This document shows positions 21,190-32,202 of a DNA stretch of 64,000 nucleotides, one piece after another. Position 1 is the first letter of the stretch. Every line of letters starts with the position of its first letter. Position numbers and translations under genes: made by a program. The notes beneath the pieces are model-generated. The model did no database searches, was not told the DNA's origin, and was given only the letters and a program-made list of their open reading frames with translations. This stretch comes from Undaria pinnatifida (lineage: Eukaryota > Sar > Phaeophyceae > Laminariales > Alariaceae), in contig JABAKD010000106.1 of the NCBI GenBank assembly GCA_012845835.1, positions 124,001-188,000 of the forward strand, read 5' to 3'.

Positions 21190-21346
21190 CCCCGCACCAT
21201 TCTCGCGCTCCCTCCCAGTAGTAACTCAGATCCGGGGTCACATAGCGGGTCCTCCTCCTCCCTCCCCACTTCGGCACGTGCCTTCATTTTTACCGCGAGG
21301 AGAATCGAGCATTTTCTTCCCTCGTCGACTCGCGTCGAATTGTACC
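21190..21346 (-). repeat. Dispersed repeat Z, copy 2
   Basis: Reverse-oriented copy with AACTCAGATCCGGGGTCACA and GTCGACTCGCGTCGAATTGT, the complements of the landmarks at 931-1100. Confidence 0.65.
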
Positions 21347-21979
21347 TAGCAGGCGCTCTCAGCAGTTGATCTCTTCTTTTGATTGCATTTTTGCAAATAT
21401 AGTCAAATTTCATCGTGGTGGGTGTAGAACTCAAGGACAACCAAACGTTTGTAGTATTCGAGGGTAAAACCACCAGACCACCGGGGCGGCCGCATGACAA
21501 TTGATTGAAACAAAAACAGGATCTCTGCATAGAGATTACATTCCCTCCACCATATTGTATGGTATTACGATGGTTGACGCGATATAGAATAAAGCGCCGA
21601 ATACCTAAATATCAGCCTACGCGGAGTTTTATTTATCATGAACAACGAACGATCGCGACGGCAGAGCACGGCAAAGCATAGCGCTTCGCTCTGCTGAGCT
21701 AGCGCTGCGCTGCGGTGCGCTGTTGAGCTGAGCCGCAGGGCACTGCACGGCGCTTCGTTGCTGTAAGCTATAGCGCTGCGATGGGGTGCTGGGCGGTGTG
21801 GCGCTGATGACCTAAGCCCAGATCTCAGCCGATGAAGCTTCGTCAACTACAAAACAAATGGTGGTAATCAAAGAAAAGCTAAAGCTGGACCGTTCCGCAA
21901 CTAATGCACAGGCGGCTAATTAGCGGAAAATGGTAGGAAGTTTAACTTACTAGACAAAAAGAAGAAAAAATCGCGAAAA
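21347..21979. other. No gene; GCGCT/CTGAGC-rich patch
   Basis: Between 21660 and 21800 the words GCGCT, GAGCTGAGC and CTTCG recur in both orientations, giving a low-complexity, hairpin-prone patch. No gene or known element is seen. Confidence 0.4.
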
Positions 21980-22600
21980 GGTTCAAAATCGTGCCATAGT
22001 ACCTTTTCTGTGGTTGGTTTACCGTAGAGCCTTTCCTGCCCCCCCCGCCACACCGGCGGCATGCGGCAGGTTCTAGAGCCTTTTCTGCCCCCCCCGCCAC
22101 ACCGGCGGCATGCGGCAGGTTTTTGATGGGTGACTATTGCCTTGCTGTAGGGTCTGCTTTTCTTTCTACTGCTTCTCTTCGCGTATTCCTGGCTCCATAG
22201 CCAGACGGTTAGAGGTGTGGGAGTGGGGTTTGAGGAGCCGCATCTTCGACTCATGGTCTAGTTCGTAGAACCGGAGTTTCCCCGAATCTCCCATATTTCT
22301 GCATATGCGACTCATCAGGGTGGGCTAGTGTTAAGATACGGCCTCGAAAGGCCTGTAGGTATCTGAATTTGAGATCATTTGGATGGGTTTCGTATGATAA
22401 GGGTGGCGGTTTATATTCGGGGAAGTTAGGAATTAGATCGGAGGCACGCGCCTCCGATCTCAGAAGCTATCCCGGGCTCTGGTGGAAACGAATAAAGCTA
22501 CATCTCTACGAAGGAACGAAAGTGAGTACTCTTCGAGGACCTGCTCAATTGGCAGACCTGCAGGGGGCACTCTGTGTCCCCCACCTTTAATTTCACATTG
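21980..22600 (-). repeat. Hairpin-rich repeat H, reverse copy
   Basis: On the minus strand it runs from TGTGAAATTAAAGGTGGGGG (22600) through the GATCGGAGGC hairpin to a Cys/Gly-rich frame with the words PAACRRCGGGG and RMPPVWRGG. A 56-bp piece holding CCGCCACACCGGCGGCATGC is repeated in tandem (22040-22120). It diverges from the 40.6-kb copy beyond 21990. This shows how the element continues past the point where the recombinase inserts are cut. Confidence 0.8.
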
Positions 22601-22658
22601 ACAGAAAAACCAAATTTTCGGGAAGCAGCTGAAAGGTCAAGAAACAGGCAATATTTCA

Positions 22659-23085
22659 GTTGTTGTTGTTGTTCTCACATTAACTCTCACAATCCAGTCT
22701 GTGGTCACAGGACTGGTTCCAGTCACTCTGGAGCAGAGGAATACCCTAGGGAAAAACACAAACAACCCAAGGTGGTACACGCATAAATCACAGCTGACGC
22801 AATTCATGCCTCCATCAGAAACATATAAAAGTGAAATCGGCAGTCAGTATACGACGTGCCAGGTCCATACCGGTGCATACGTCTCATTACTCGCGCCTGG
22901 GAAAACCGACTACACCGCTTGCCACCCAAGAAAGACTACCACGTATATATCACACGTAGTATCCATCACTACGCATACGCACAACAGACGCAAGTCAATT
23001 GTAAAAAGGAAACAAAGAACAAAGAAGAAAAAGGAAAGGAAATGGGTGCATGGGGCAAAGAAAAAGAAAAGAAAAAAAAAAAATT
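22659..23085 (-). mobile_element. LINE 3' end, reverse copy
   Basis: Starts with GTTGTTGTTGTTCTCACATT (complement of the LINE tail), then AATTCATGCCTCCA-CAGAAAC, GGTCCATACCGGTGCATACG and an A/G-rich tract to about 23085. It matches the 3' UTRs at 16720-17270 and 38650-39194 in reverse, and is 5'-truncated inside the pyrimidine tract. Confidence 0.85.
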
Positions 23086-23424
23086 GGGGGGTCTACTGGC
23101 GAGGCTGCCACCAGAACGGGATGTCACATGTCACGTGGTCTTTCGACGGTCTACAGCTAGCTGTAGTACTACGAACGACTTCCGACACGCCCACCGAAGC
23201 ACGGACTACCGGCCAATTACGCGATCGACAGCTGGCCGTGGTTGTGACGTGTCTCTGTGTTGGGGGGCCCTGCCCTCCCTCTTGTTGGCTCTTGTTTGGG
23301 TAAAACATGCGGTGTGCTCTATGGCCTCCCGGCAGCAGCACACCAGAACGTCGGCTCGTCCAACGTATCATTCTTACAGGAAATGTAATTTTTTTTTCTT
23401 CATCAATATGGACATAAACGGTTG
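23086..23424. other. No gene recognised
   Basis: Open frames of 200 and 227 codons cross from the LINE copy into this stretch but show no domain here. Confidence 0.35.
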
Positions 23425-24393
23425 TTATATATTGGACAGAGTGATGCGTGTACGACTAAACTTGCCAACGGCACTCGCACTGCACTTTGAGCTATCTGCT
23501 GTAGTTCTGGTTGCTACTAGTTGCTGCATTATGTTCTAGAAGTTTCGCCCTTCGGCTACTGCTGCTACACCTGCTGTTGTGTGTTTGCCAATGTCGTCAG
23601 TTGGCGTTCATGCTCGTCGTACATACTGCTGTTCTCACCGAGTACGTACGGGTTTCCTCGTACCTCAACCGTACGATGACGAGCTCAAAACAGAAAGAAG
23701 GTGACATGAAATGGCATGGACAATGGCCACATAGAAGCGAGCACAGCGGGATAGTTCGCTGCGAATCAACCGCACTCGTTCATGCCTACAGCAGAGGCTG
23801 CCTGGAGTGTCAGCGGCCGTGCTGAAGCCAGGGCCAAAGGCCGAAGAGATGGCTCTTCTACCTGCTTGGTTTTGTCTCGAAATTCTGTTATATATTGGAC
23901 AGAATGATGCGTGTACGACTAAAGTTGCCAACGGCACTCGCACTGCACTTTGAGCTATCTGCTGTAGTTCTGGTCGCTACTAGTTGCTGCATTATGTGCT
24001 AGAAGTTTCGCCCTTCGGCTACTGCTGCTACACCTGCTGTTGTGTGCTTGCCAATGTCGTGAATTGGCGTTAATGCTCGTCGTACATACTGCTGTTCTCA
24101 CCGAGCACGTACGGGTTTCCTCGTACCTCAACCGTACGACGACGACCGAGTACGTACGGGTTTCCTCGTACCTCAACCGTACGACGACGAGCTCAAAACA
24201 GAATGGAGGTGACATGAAATGGCATGGACAATGGCCACATATAAACGAGCACAGCGGGATAGTTCGCTGCGAATCAACCGCACTCGTTCATGCCTACAGC
24301 AGAGGCTGCCTGGAGTGTCAGCGGCCGTGCTAAAGCCAGGGTCAAAGGCCGAAGAGACGGCTCTACCTGCTTGGTTTCGTCTCGAAATTCTGT
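23425..24393 (+). repeat. Two-copy tandem duplication, 463-bp unit
   Basis: TTATATATTGGACAGA starts at 23425 and again at 23888, and the two units remain very similar through CGCCCTTCGGCTACTGCTGC, GTACCTCAACCGTACGA and GTGTCAGCGGCCGTGCT. The second unit has an internal 40-bp duplication of GAGTACGTACGGGTTTCCTC-GTACC (24103-24186). Each unit has open frames of about 100 codons on both strands. Since these agree only because the DNA does, I do not call them genes. Confidence 0.85.
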
Positions 24394-24984
24394 TACGTGA
24401 AAGTATCATGATTTGGGAGTTATTTTGTCACGAAAAGTCTTGCCGTCGGTAATTTGTGTCACGAAGTTGTTGGATATCGTCGGGAAGTTGTGTCACGTTT
24501 TAGGTGAACCCACACTAAAAAATTGAATTTCCAGATGGCAAAACGAGCAGAAACAAAAGCAATAAAATGCCGAGCAAGAAACCAAACGAACTAGTAAAAA
24601 AGTGCAGCAAAGAAACTAAGGCTCGAGAGTATGTCAACGCAAAATTCCAAACATTATCACGTACCGTTTGGAAATGATGCCAATTTTGTAAATCATTCAG
24701 GCGTTGCAGCCATTAAGATTCAACAATTTTTCCAAAATTCCTCCTCGACACTCGCTCGTCTCGCTCGGCACCCGTCCGCGTTCACGTCGATGTGCGGAAC
24801 GGACACGGCAGGGCGAGGGCGTTGGAGCCGCCCCCCGAAGGCGGCGCTCGAACTAAGCTATATTCGACCGAGAATTCCAGTTCCGCGAATCGCATACTTA
24901 GGCCGAGACAAAAAACTCCTGACCAAAGTCCATGACACCAAGGAATGATTTGATATATATTCATGTATAAACCCGTATATTATA
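24394..24984. other. No gene recognised
   Basis: A 105-codon plus-strand frame (24631-24948) has no recognisable motif. Nothing else is seen. Confidence 0.35.
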
Positions 24985-25262
24985 TATTATAAAAAATGAA
25001 GATACACTCCAGCTGTGAGATCGAAGATTTCGTCGAAACTCATCTTTGCAAGCTGTGTGTGATACTCCGACATATATATTTAGACTACGATGTGTTTGTT
25101 TTTTATTTTTTCACCAGAACAATATGACCCCTCCCATTATCATTATGAAAAAACTCACCCACATAGTGTATTACAAGTACCAACAACGCAGATTGCAAAT
25201 ATGAGGTTTGACCCCAAATTCGTCGAACTCACGGCTGACGTCCTTGAAATATATTTATAAAA
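24985..25262 (+). repeat. Foldback fragments (FB end, then family B arm)
   Basis: 24990-25075 is an isolated FB end (ATACACTCCAGCTGTGAGAT, CTTTGCAAGCTGTGTGTGAT). 25085-25262 is a family B arm in the opposite sense, ending CACGGCTGACGTCCTTGAAA. The two families sit back to back. Confidence 0.75.
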
Positions 25263-25433
25263 CATTCTGCACGGCTTCTGTGAGCAGCAACGTTGCTATG
25301 TTTTAGCGTAGCGCAGTATTTTCGACTGGAAAGAAGGATAGGCTGGGACATGAGGACGGTCGGTCCGCAGGAATTAAAATGGCTCTCCAGGTATTTAAAA
25401 GGAATCAACATTATTTGAAACATACTCGTTTTG

Positions 25434-26087
25434 CATGAGAGACCACCACCGCTACTGTTCGGCGCCGGCGCGTCGGCAGGCTTCGACCGTTTCGCAGGGG
25501 AGAAGTCGAGCACGGTAGAGAATTTAACCCATCCCAACCATTTAAAACCGATTTCAGGGAGGGTATGATATGCCCAAGCGACTTTTGCATGACAGACCAC
25601 CACCGCTATTATTCGGCGCCGACGTGTCGGCAAGCTACCATTTCGCAGGGGAAAAGTCGAGCGCTTCACCCATAGCAAGATGTATTGGTGGTAGTGAGAT
25701 TAGAGGGGAGTGAGAGGTGAGGGGTGGTAAAGACATAAACCTGTGGTATGACGACGCAACCTTGAGTTCGGCAACTGTCGTCGAATTTTTGCCGTGAAAA
25801 AGAAGTTAGGAAGATTACGTATTTATGCGGGAATCTGTTCATGAGGTTGCAAAGATATTATCACATTTAAATTAGTTTTTGCCCCGTAACGCGACGAAAT
25901 CAAGCCGGGTCTTATCGGAATGAACCTCGGGCAGTGTATGACGTTGATGCTCTCAGTATCTGTCGACAAACTTTAACCACAAATAGCAGTTACAAGCCAC
26001 AGGAAGACTACGTATTTATGCACATGACGTTGCAATCGAGCCGGGTCTTCTAGGAATGAACCAGGGGCAGTGTATGATGTTGTGCCG
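25434..26087 (+). repeat. Two pairs of direct repeats
   Basis: GACCACCACCGCTA and CGCAGGGGAGAAGTCGAGC blocks occur at 25440-25512 and 25594-25668, about 154 bp apart. A second pair, TACGTATTTATGC with CCGGGTCTT, GAATGAACC and GGGCAGTGTATGA, occurs at 25815-25950 and 26005-26085. The 149-codon minus-strand frame at 25229-25678 follows the first pair and has no known domain. Confidence 0.6.
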
Positions 26088-26380
26088 GTCGCCCCGGTGG
26101 TTCATCAGGTTATCCTCGAGCCTGGTATAGGTCAGTTTTGTTAGTTCGAATCTCCTCAAGTGCATACTCCTATGTACTCGTGGGGACTTTTTCTTGTGCA
26201 CAAATTGACTTGCGGAAAACGCGAGAGCGAGTTAGCAACACTCGATGAACAATCGACGAGCAGTGGGATTGCTGAACCCTATTCGCGAAAAAAAATGAAG
26301 GAAAAAACCAGGGGGGAGGAGGGACGACACCTGTGACCATGGCTAGTCCAAAAATTGCAAGGAAGCGGTGTGTGAAAAAA
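26085..26380 (+). mobile_element. tRNA-derived SINE, copy 2
   Basis: GGTCGCCCCGGTGGTTCATC (A-box region), TTAGTTCGAATCTCC (B box), the common body and GACACCTGTGACCA, with an A-rich end at GTGTGTGAAAAAACAC. Same family and orientation as 36168. Confidence 0.85.
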
Positions 26381-26619
26381 CACACCGGTATATATTCGAC
26401 CAACTATTATGGGAAATAATCTGAGCGATAATTTCTCTCTATAACAGGGATCTCCGACACCAAAAATAAAACCATCCGCTATGGGACCAGAAATCATCCA
26501 TGATACGCTCACTCTACAGTTCGTCTCGTACAATGCTATGTCGACTAGTTATTCAGTTTGTTGTCCTGCGGCGGATAGGAGAAACTAACGCCCGCCACAC
26601 TGCCGCATATTAATACCGA

Positions 26620-27065
26620 GCCCTTTCCCCCCCTCCCCCACAAGAAGGATTTATAGTTTCCACGCACAAACTGAGCTGCCCCACCTGTCCCTCCTCCCCT
26701 CATCCCACTCCCGCCCCGCTTTCGATCAAACTCAGGCCCCCACGTCCTTAAAAACTCCGCCCTCCCCTCACCGGTTATTCGACTAACAGTATTCACTTGA
26801 TAAACTGATGCATTTCCTTCCACAGCTGTTACATTTTGTCCCCCTCAGAAACAGGTCTTACAGTTTCCGCGCACAGACTGCCTAACAACACCCTGTTGAC
26901 CCTGATAGCTACACTGTAGTTGCAAGGGGAATCGCCGACCTATATCCTTCATGAGGACACACAACACCCGTAATACGCGCGATCGGAGAATCACACACAG
27001 CTTGCAAAGATGAGTCTCGACAAAATATTCGATCTCACAGCTGGGGTGTATTTGAATTTTTATAG
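26620..27065 (-). mobile_element. Foldback FB single arm
   Basis: Equivalent to the right arm of FB1: C-rich sequence, GTTTCCGCGCACAGACTG, GCGATCGGAG-ATCACACACAGC, ending in CTCACAGCTGGGGTGTATTT. The partner arm is missing, so it is a truncated element or the result of recombination between arms. Confidence 0.8.
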
Positions 27066-27218
27066 TAATACCGGTATGTAATTTCATATGCTTTGTGCAA
27101 TTTAGCTCAATTGTACTTATTTGCAAAACAGCACTACCTAGCGTACCCTTTGGTTCCGGTGGCAATGGCAGCGGGAGCTGTCCCTACCGCCGGTCATCAT
27201 AGCTCATAGCAACGAAAG

Positions 27219-27830
27219 CTGCTGTCGTATGCGGATGTGTGGATATGTCGACCCGACACGCCTAACTAGTATAGGGTGTCGTGGAGATAGCTACCAGGAA
27301 AGTCATCCCGCCGGGTAGTGCAGGACTTGTGCAACCTCGCTACTCGCAAAAGCCCCGGTCATGACAAATCAAGCTTCCACGAGACATGGCCCACTAATGT
27401 TCAAAGCTAACCGTTCGGGCGTTGGTCCTTGGCGGCATTGTTATGGTGGCACGCGGTTCGGGATTATAAATCGACCTTGATCCTTCTCACTTTTCATATT
27501 AAACAATCAAGAGTATTTTCAGCAATCCGACGAGCAGCAGCACACCAGAGGGCACTACCGACAACAACAACAACTGCGCTTCGGAACACGACCACAGTGG
27601 ATGCAAACGGCGCATTTACAACGATATGTCAAATGCCATGGAAAAGGTGTAGAGTGGTGCACCTCTATGGTGCCGGTTGCATAGTTCCAGTTGCCCAAAA
27701 AGCGCAGGTGTGTTGGCTTGGCCAGCTGGGAATAACCAGCCATGGTAGTTAACAAATTAGTAGTGCTAGGTGCCGTTTTAGGGCCGGTATGCCGTTATAG
27801 GGCCGGTATTTCCGGTGGACACATTCCAGC
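27219..27830 (+). repeat. Dispersed repeat P, copy 1
   Basis: Matches 42190-42800 over about 600 bp. Shared blocks are CATCCCGCCGGGTAGTG, GGTCATGACAAATCAAGCTT, CCACGAGAC-TGGCCCA, GTGCGCTTCG-AA/GACGA and GGCCAGCTGGGAA-AACCAGC. Both strands have 65-105-codon frames and the copies differ without a clear codon pattern, so coding is unproven. This copy lies in the presumed intron just downstream (minus sense) of the exon at 27885. Confidence 0.7.
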
Positions 27831-27884
27831 ACTACCTACTTTCATTTGGGGTAGGGTTAGGGTTAGCATTGGGTTCCCTCCTAC

Positions 27885-27965
27885 CTCCAGAGCTTGAGGC
27901 TGAATTGCCCCTGAATGTGGTGGTGCCGTCGATCATGACGGACGATTCATACGCAACAATGGCAC
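27885..27965 (-). CDS. Beta-helix repeat exon, 81 bp
   Basis: An exon of 27 codons in symmetric phase 1. The acceptor is a pyrimidine-rich run ending AAACAG, then GTGCCATTG; the donor is TCTGGAG followed by GTAGGAGG. With the split glycine it reads GAIVAYESSVMIDGTTTF then RGNSASSSGG. That is the GGAI-N-S-I-DGT-F-NNSA-GG pattern of polymorphic-membrane-protein or right-handed beta-helix repeats, one helical turn per exon. It follows the exon at 28427-28507 after a 461-bp intron with matching phase. No later exon was found, so it may be part of a gene, or a relic. Confidence 0.7.
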
Positions 27966-28426
27966 CTGTTTAAAGTGGCGGAAATGGGAGGGCATTACTC
28001 AGTCTCTCGTTCACATCCCAAAATATTCTGGATCGTTCTCGTTCGTTTGGACCCAGAGGCATTTGTTGGCAGAGAGAGGCAGTCCTTGGGGGAAACTATC
28101 GCTACAAGAACATTTTAATTATCCTTTGATTCATGAAACTTCTCGAGAAGGAACGCGAGGCAATATACATTGCCATATGCGGGCTTGTAATTGTCACTAT
28201 TCACCACGGCGTACACTTGAACACATGCTCAAGACATGCAGGCAAACCCTCTGCCGACGACTAATCAAACGGCGTGTAAGTGAAACCAGCTACCGAACGC
28301 TGTGTGCTGTCCCTCCGCGAATATCATCTAGAATCCGGTGACAAAGGGGTTCGATCTGCCAACACCAGGACGCCAGAAATATCTGGTAGATACATCGATG
28401 GGGTAGTCATCCGCAAACAATCCCAC

Positions 28427-28507
28427 CTCCAGCGCGTGACTCGAAGTTGCTGGTGAAGGACGTGTTACCATCGATGATAAGCACAGATGCGCTGGAGAAA
28501 ATAGCAC
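28427..28507 (-). CDS. Beta-helix repeat exon, 81 bp
   Basis: Same architecture as the exon at 27885: acceptor GTTTGCCTGCCTGCAG, exon from GTGCTATTTTC to GCTGGAG, donor GTGGGATT, length exactly 81 bp, phase 1 at both ends. The product reads GAIFSSASVLIIDGNTSF then TSNFESRAGG, again one beta-helix turn with the conserved IDG. An upstream exon with signal peptide was not found before the Copia insertion at 28887, so the 5' part of this gene could be missing. Confidence 0.7.
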
Positions 28508-28881
28508 CTGCAGGCAGGCAAACAGCGTATCGAGAGGAAGCTTTGAGAAGGAAGGTATCGAAATGGCACTCCCCGATCGTCGATTAGTCTCTCGAACCGA
28601 GGTAGGGAGTAACGCCAAGAGTTTGCATAATCTGCAACGTTTAATTCCACCGACGAGACGACAAAGAGATAGTCAGGCCTTTAGAGCAAGCAACATTATT
28701 TCAACGATATAGAACACATACTTGTACAATGGGTTCAAAGGTGTGCATATATATATAGTAAAGTAAACCCTTTGCATCTCCATAGTCCCGCCAGGAGTTA
28801 CATCGTACAGCCGCACATATTGTTGCCCGTACAACAGTACATCCCCGAATACTATCAAGACGTATATATGAGCATCGAGTT

Positions 28882-28886
28882 CAAAC
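28882..28886 (+). repeat. Target site duplication, left
   Basis: CAAAC directly before the 5' LTR, identical to CAAAC at 32628-32632 directly after the 3' LTR. Five bases is the usual Copia duplication length. Confidence 0.85.
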
Positions 28887-29319
28887 TGTTGAGAGTATAA
28901 ATCTTGGATTCAAAAATAAGTTAATGCGCAGTCTATTCGAGCAGTCTATTCGCACGAATAAGATATGCAGTTGAATCTTACGGTGAATCTTACGTTGAAT
29001 CTTCGGTGGAACGTGAATGTAAAGGAATATTCGAGTATGTTAAGGTTGTCCCGTTGTCCCGGTGTTCTACCGGACTACGGCCATTGTTCCGTGATGATCA
29101 AGTGGTGATGCAACTCGCCATGATCATTCTCCCTATTCCCCCTTCTCTCTTTTTTCCCCTCCCTCTTCCTCTCTTTTTGGCCTCAAGCGCCCTTCCCACA
29201 CGATCCCCTTTTCTTTCCTGAAACAAGTGATCTTAACGGACACTTCGGTGCCACTTCTGCATCTCTTCGCATAGAAGACAAAGCCTCCATACAACCAGTG
29301 TGTCCACAGGCTATTCACA
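28887..29319 (+). repeat. 5' LTR (433 bp)
   Basis: Starts TGTTGAGAGTATAAATCTTG and ends GGCTATTCACA. It has an extra GTGAATCTTAC duplication (28981-28996) relative to the 3' LTR, a C/T-rich stretch near 29130-29220, and a GTTCTACCGGACTACGGCCA block. Confidence 0.85.
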
Positions 29320-29462
29320 GGTTATAAGCCTTCGACCTTCGATATAAACATCGATCGGCACCAAGCGACATCTCATTAAAGATTGACGTATATTACCGGT
29401 ACGTTAGAGAGGAAACCTTCAATACGCCGGCTACAGCATCAGCATCAGCGATCAGAATCACC

Positions 29463-31109
29463 ATGGAAGAGTCCACAAAAGCAGGTGATGCGGTAGACAA
29501 GCTCGTTAGAGCTCTCAACGGCAAACGTAATGGGCTCATGTTCGACATGGAAACGCACGGCTCAGTCCGTCATAAGTATGCGTCATGCCGGGATTTCTGA
29601 TATCCTGGAAGGACGCCCTTGCCCCGAGCCCAAACAAACTAATTAGTCCTCGTCCATCTTCTATAAGACGTAGGCCTTCACGAGCTGTAACTCGCAGCAT
29701 GGCCGCTGACGAAACGGACACGCAGTCCGGGGAAACACCCCCGGCTGAAACAGCAGAGAGGGTTCAGCCGGACGCAACGAGTACTCCCGTGGACACGGCG
29801 AATCTTCTACCATCATCTTCAAAACATTCTACACTCCCAGCGGCAACATCAGTTGTATAGGCCACGGACGACAACATCTCGAATTTGGAACACAACAAGC
29901 ACTGGCGCTGCGACAACGGTCATCTGTTCGACTTCTTGTTTCTGAGCACATCGGGAGCTGCGGCCAGCTTTCTTGCACAATTCAAGCCGAAACGGGGTGA
30001 ACTTGCGAATGGGAAGGTTGCTTGGGATGGTATCGTTAGAAAATATAAAAATGGGAGAGGTATTCAAACAACAACTAACTCATACGGTCATGACGGATGG
30101 GCAAGACCCAGACGTATTTGGCATTGAAGTATACTACTTACGGGGTGAATTGGTGGACATTGGAGAGGTATTCAACCATAGCAGCATTTTGGACATAGTG
30201 CTGGAAGGACTCAAGGATGAATAACTGAAATTAAAATAAAGCGCCGAAGCAGATGATGACTTCACGCTCGACCGAGCTGTGATAACAGCACGTAATGTGA
30301 ATGCCAATAGAGCTATGCGAAACGGACTCTCGCGAAAAGCAAAGGGGCGTTAGTCTGCTATGGTAGTCACGTCAACACCCTCAGCAGTAGTGATATTTTC
30401 TCACTGCAAAAAGCCAGGCCATCGATTCCAAAATTGCTTTAAACGCAATAGAACGATGTCGGGGAAAACATCTCCCCCAACACCTCGAAAAAAATCGTCG
30501 TGTAACCTTCATAGTATCGATCGCCACGATAATAGCGTCTGTCGGTCTCAAATGCGGGACGACAACATAACCCGTCGCCCTCATCCTGGTCAACAAAATG
30601 GTCCGCATAATAACCTCAGGGCTCACGCCAACACCACCACAACTTCAACTTCAACAACGCAAATGGAAGCTTACGTGCCAGGGATACATGCTCCATTCAT
30701 TACAGCGGCTGCGACTACAGCAGCTCCTTTTACGTCCATCGCGACTCCTCTCTGTCCAACCTCACCTCCAGTTGGTATACATTATTCTTCCATCGCCGCA
30801 CCTCCTATCAACATCGCCGCGCAGCCCGTCAACCTCTGCATGACTGCGGACAGCGGGGCTTCTAGCCACTTAATCGACAAGCAGCTTCTACCAGGCATCT
30901 TTTGGGGGGCACGCTACAACCACCTCAAAGACATCAAAGTTCCGGATCAAACACGCCTGGAACGGAAAGACATGGCAGCAAAGCTTGAATGGCATGGGCT
31001 CCTAGCCAGGAGTGAGTACGCAACTATAAAAATGTTTTATAGCCGCTCAGGTCCTTATATAAGCGAGATGACTTGCTGTTTTATCGAAAACAGAGCTTAC
31101 AGCTTTTAG
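29463..31109 (+). pseudogene. Copia Gag and protease remnant
   Basis: The likely start at 29463 gives MEESTKAGDAVDKLVRAL and stops after 44 codons. Later frames give WRCDNGHLFDFLF and SFLAQFKPKRGELANGKVAW (near 29910-30020). A frameshift leads to VMTDGQDPDVFGIEVYYLRG and DIVLEGLKDE (30090-30222), the Copia UBN2-type Gag signature. The frame at 30360-31109 has HCKKPGHRFQNC near 30405-30440, a zinc knuckle whose first cysteine is replaced by serine, then a Thr/Pro-rich linker, and TADSGASSHLI (30843-30875), the protease active site. Several breaks make it non-functional. Confidence 0.8.
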
Positions 31110-32202
31110 TGCGAGCTGGGATCGGTGACTCGGTCGCTGGCCCTTTTGACTTTCTCCTCGCCAGTCGCATGTACAACGACGTAGGCGAACGGCTGTCAAG
31201 TATCTCGTACGTATTCCAACCCCAAAGGATGCGTAAATATGGACGAGACTTGACCGTGTCCCTGTTCAGTGGGTAATTCTACCGCAGTTGTAATACTTCG
31301 CACAGGCACGGGCGTATTGTTATACCGGTACTATTTTTTTGCGAGACGTACTTGTAGGTACAGTTGAAATTGATGCTTAAGTAGAGAATATTACTTAATG
31401 CAGCAGTTCTTTTTTTTCAACTATAAGTTACAACTGCTCGCCAGTTACGTATGAGTAAAGGTGGAACTGTTTGTCGTACGAATTTGAGTCAACGATCGTA
31501 CAGCAACAAGCTATGTTCTACCGAAAATGCGTACGAGTATATATTCCAGCATTAAGGAGTAAACGCTCACAAAGATTACCTATCTTATGCTCTTCAGCGT
31601 ACGATTAGTATCAGACAGTTTATCGTTATATGGGTATCCTAGGATCATATTGAAGTGGCGTGGTTAACTTACAGCAATTACCTTTGTTTGTTTGTTTGTG
31701 TCTTCTTTTTTCGGGATATAGTTCGACGATGGACTATGACTACACCCATTATAGTCTATTATAGTACTATCAGTACTCGTAACTCTATCTGTTTATTATT
31801 TTTCAACTACGGAAATGCCCAAGTACATAAAACTAAAACTGAAGAATGAGAGTGTTTCATTTTGTCGTGATGGACACTTGTCCACAATTCTCTTTTTTTG
31901 TTTAGTATGGTTTATCTATTTGGTACAATTTAGGAAGAAGCGTGTTTAAAACCCAGAAGACGTAATTTTACGACTATTTTTCTAGGGTATTTTTAGGTGG
32001 TAATTACACCAAGAGTAGTTTTTGTGCGTATATATCCTTGTAAGGTTTTACTTTTTTTAAATGTGTGAACAACATGGATACATCTATAATGCCGCGGTCA
32101 TTACACCGGACTGAATATATGACCCATTTGTTTTTGATGATTAATAACTAAATTTGTAAGTATGACGCTTCTCTAGCAATATGACTTTGCACTATGAGGG
32201 CG
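31110..32202. other. Internal LTR-element sequence without pol
   Basis: AT-rich, with many stops in all frames. A 67-codon frame (31073-31276) has no known motif. No integrase HHCC or DDE, no YVDD and no RNase H motif is visible. GAGGGCG just before the 3' LTR is a poor polypurine tract. Confidence 0.6.

Noticed and set aside
21565-21846. Ser/Ala-rich 93-codon frame
   Set aside because: Due to the GCGCT/GAGC low-complexity patch.
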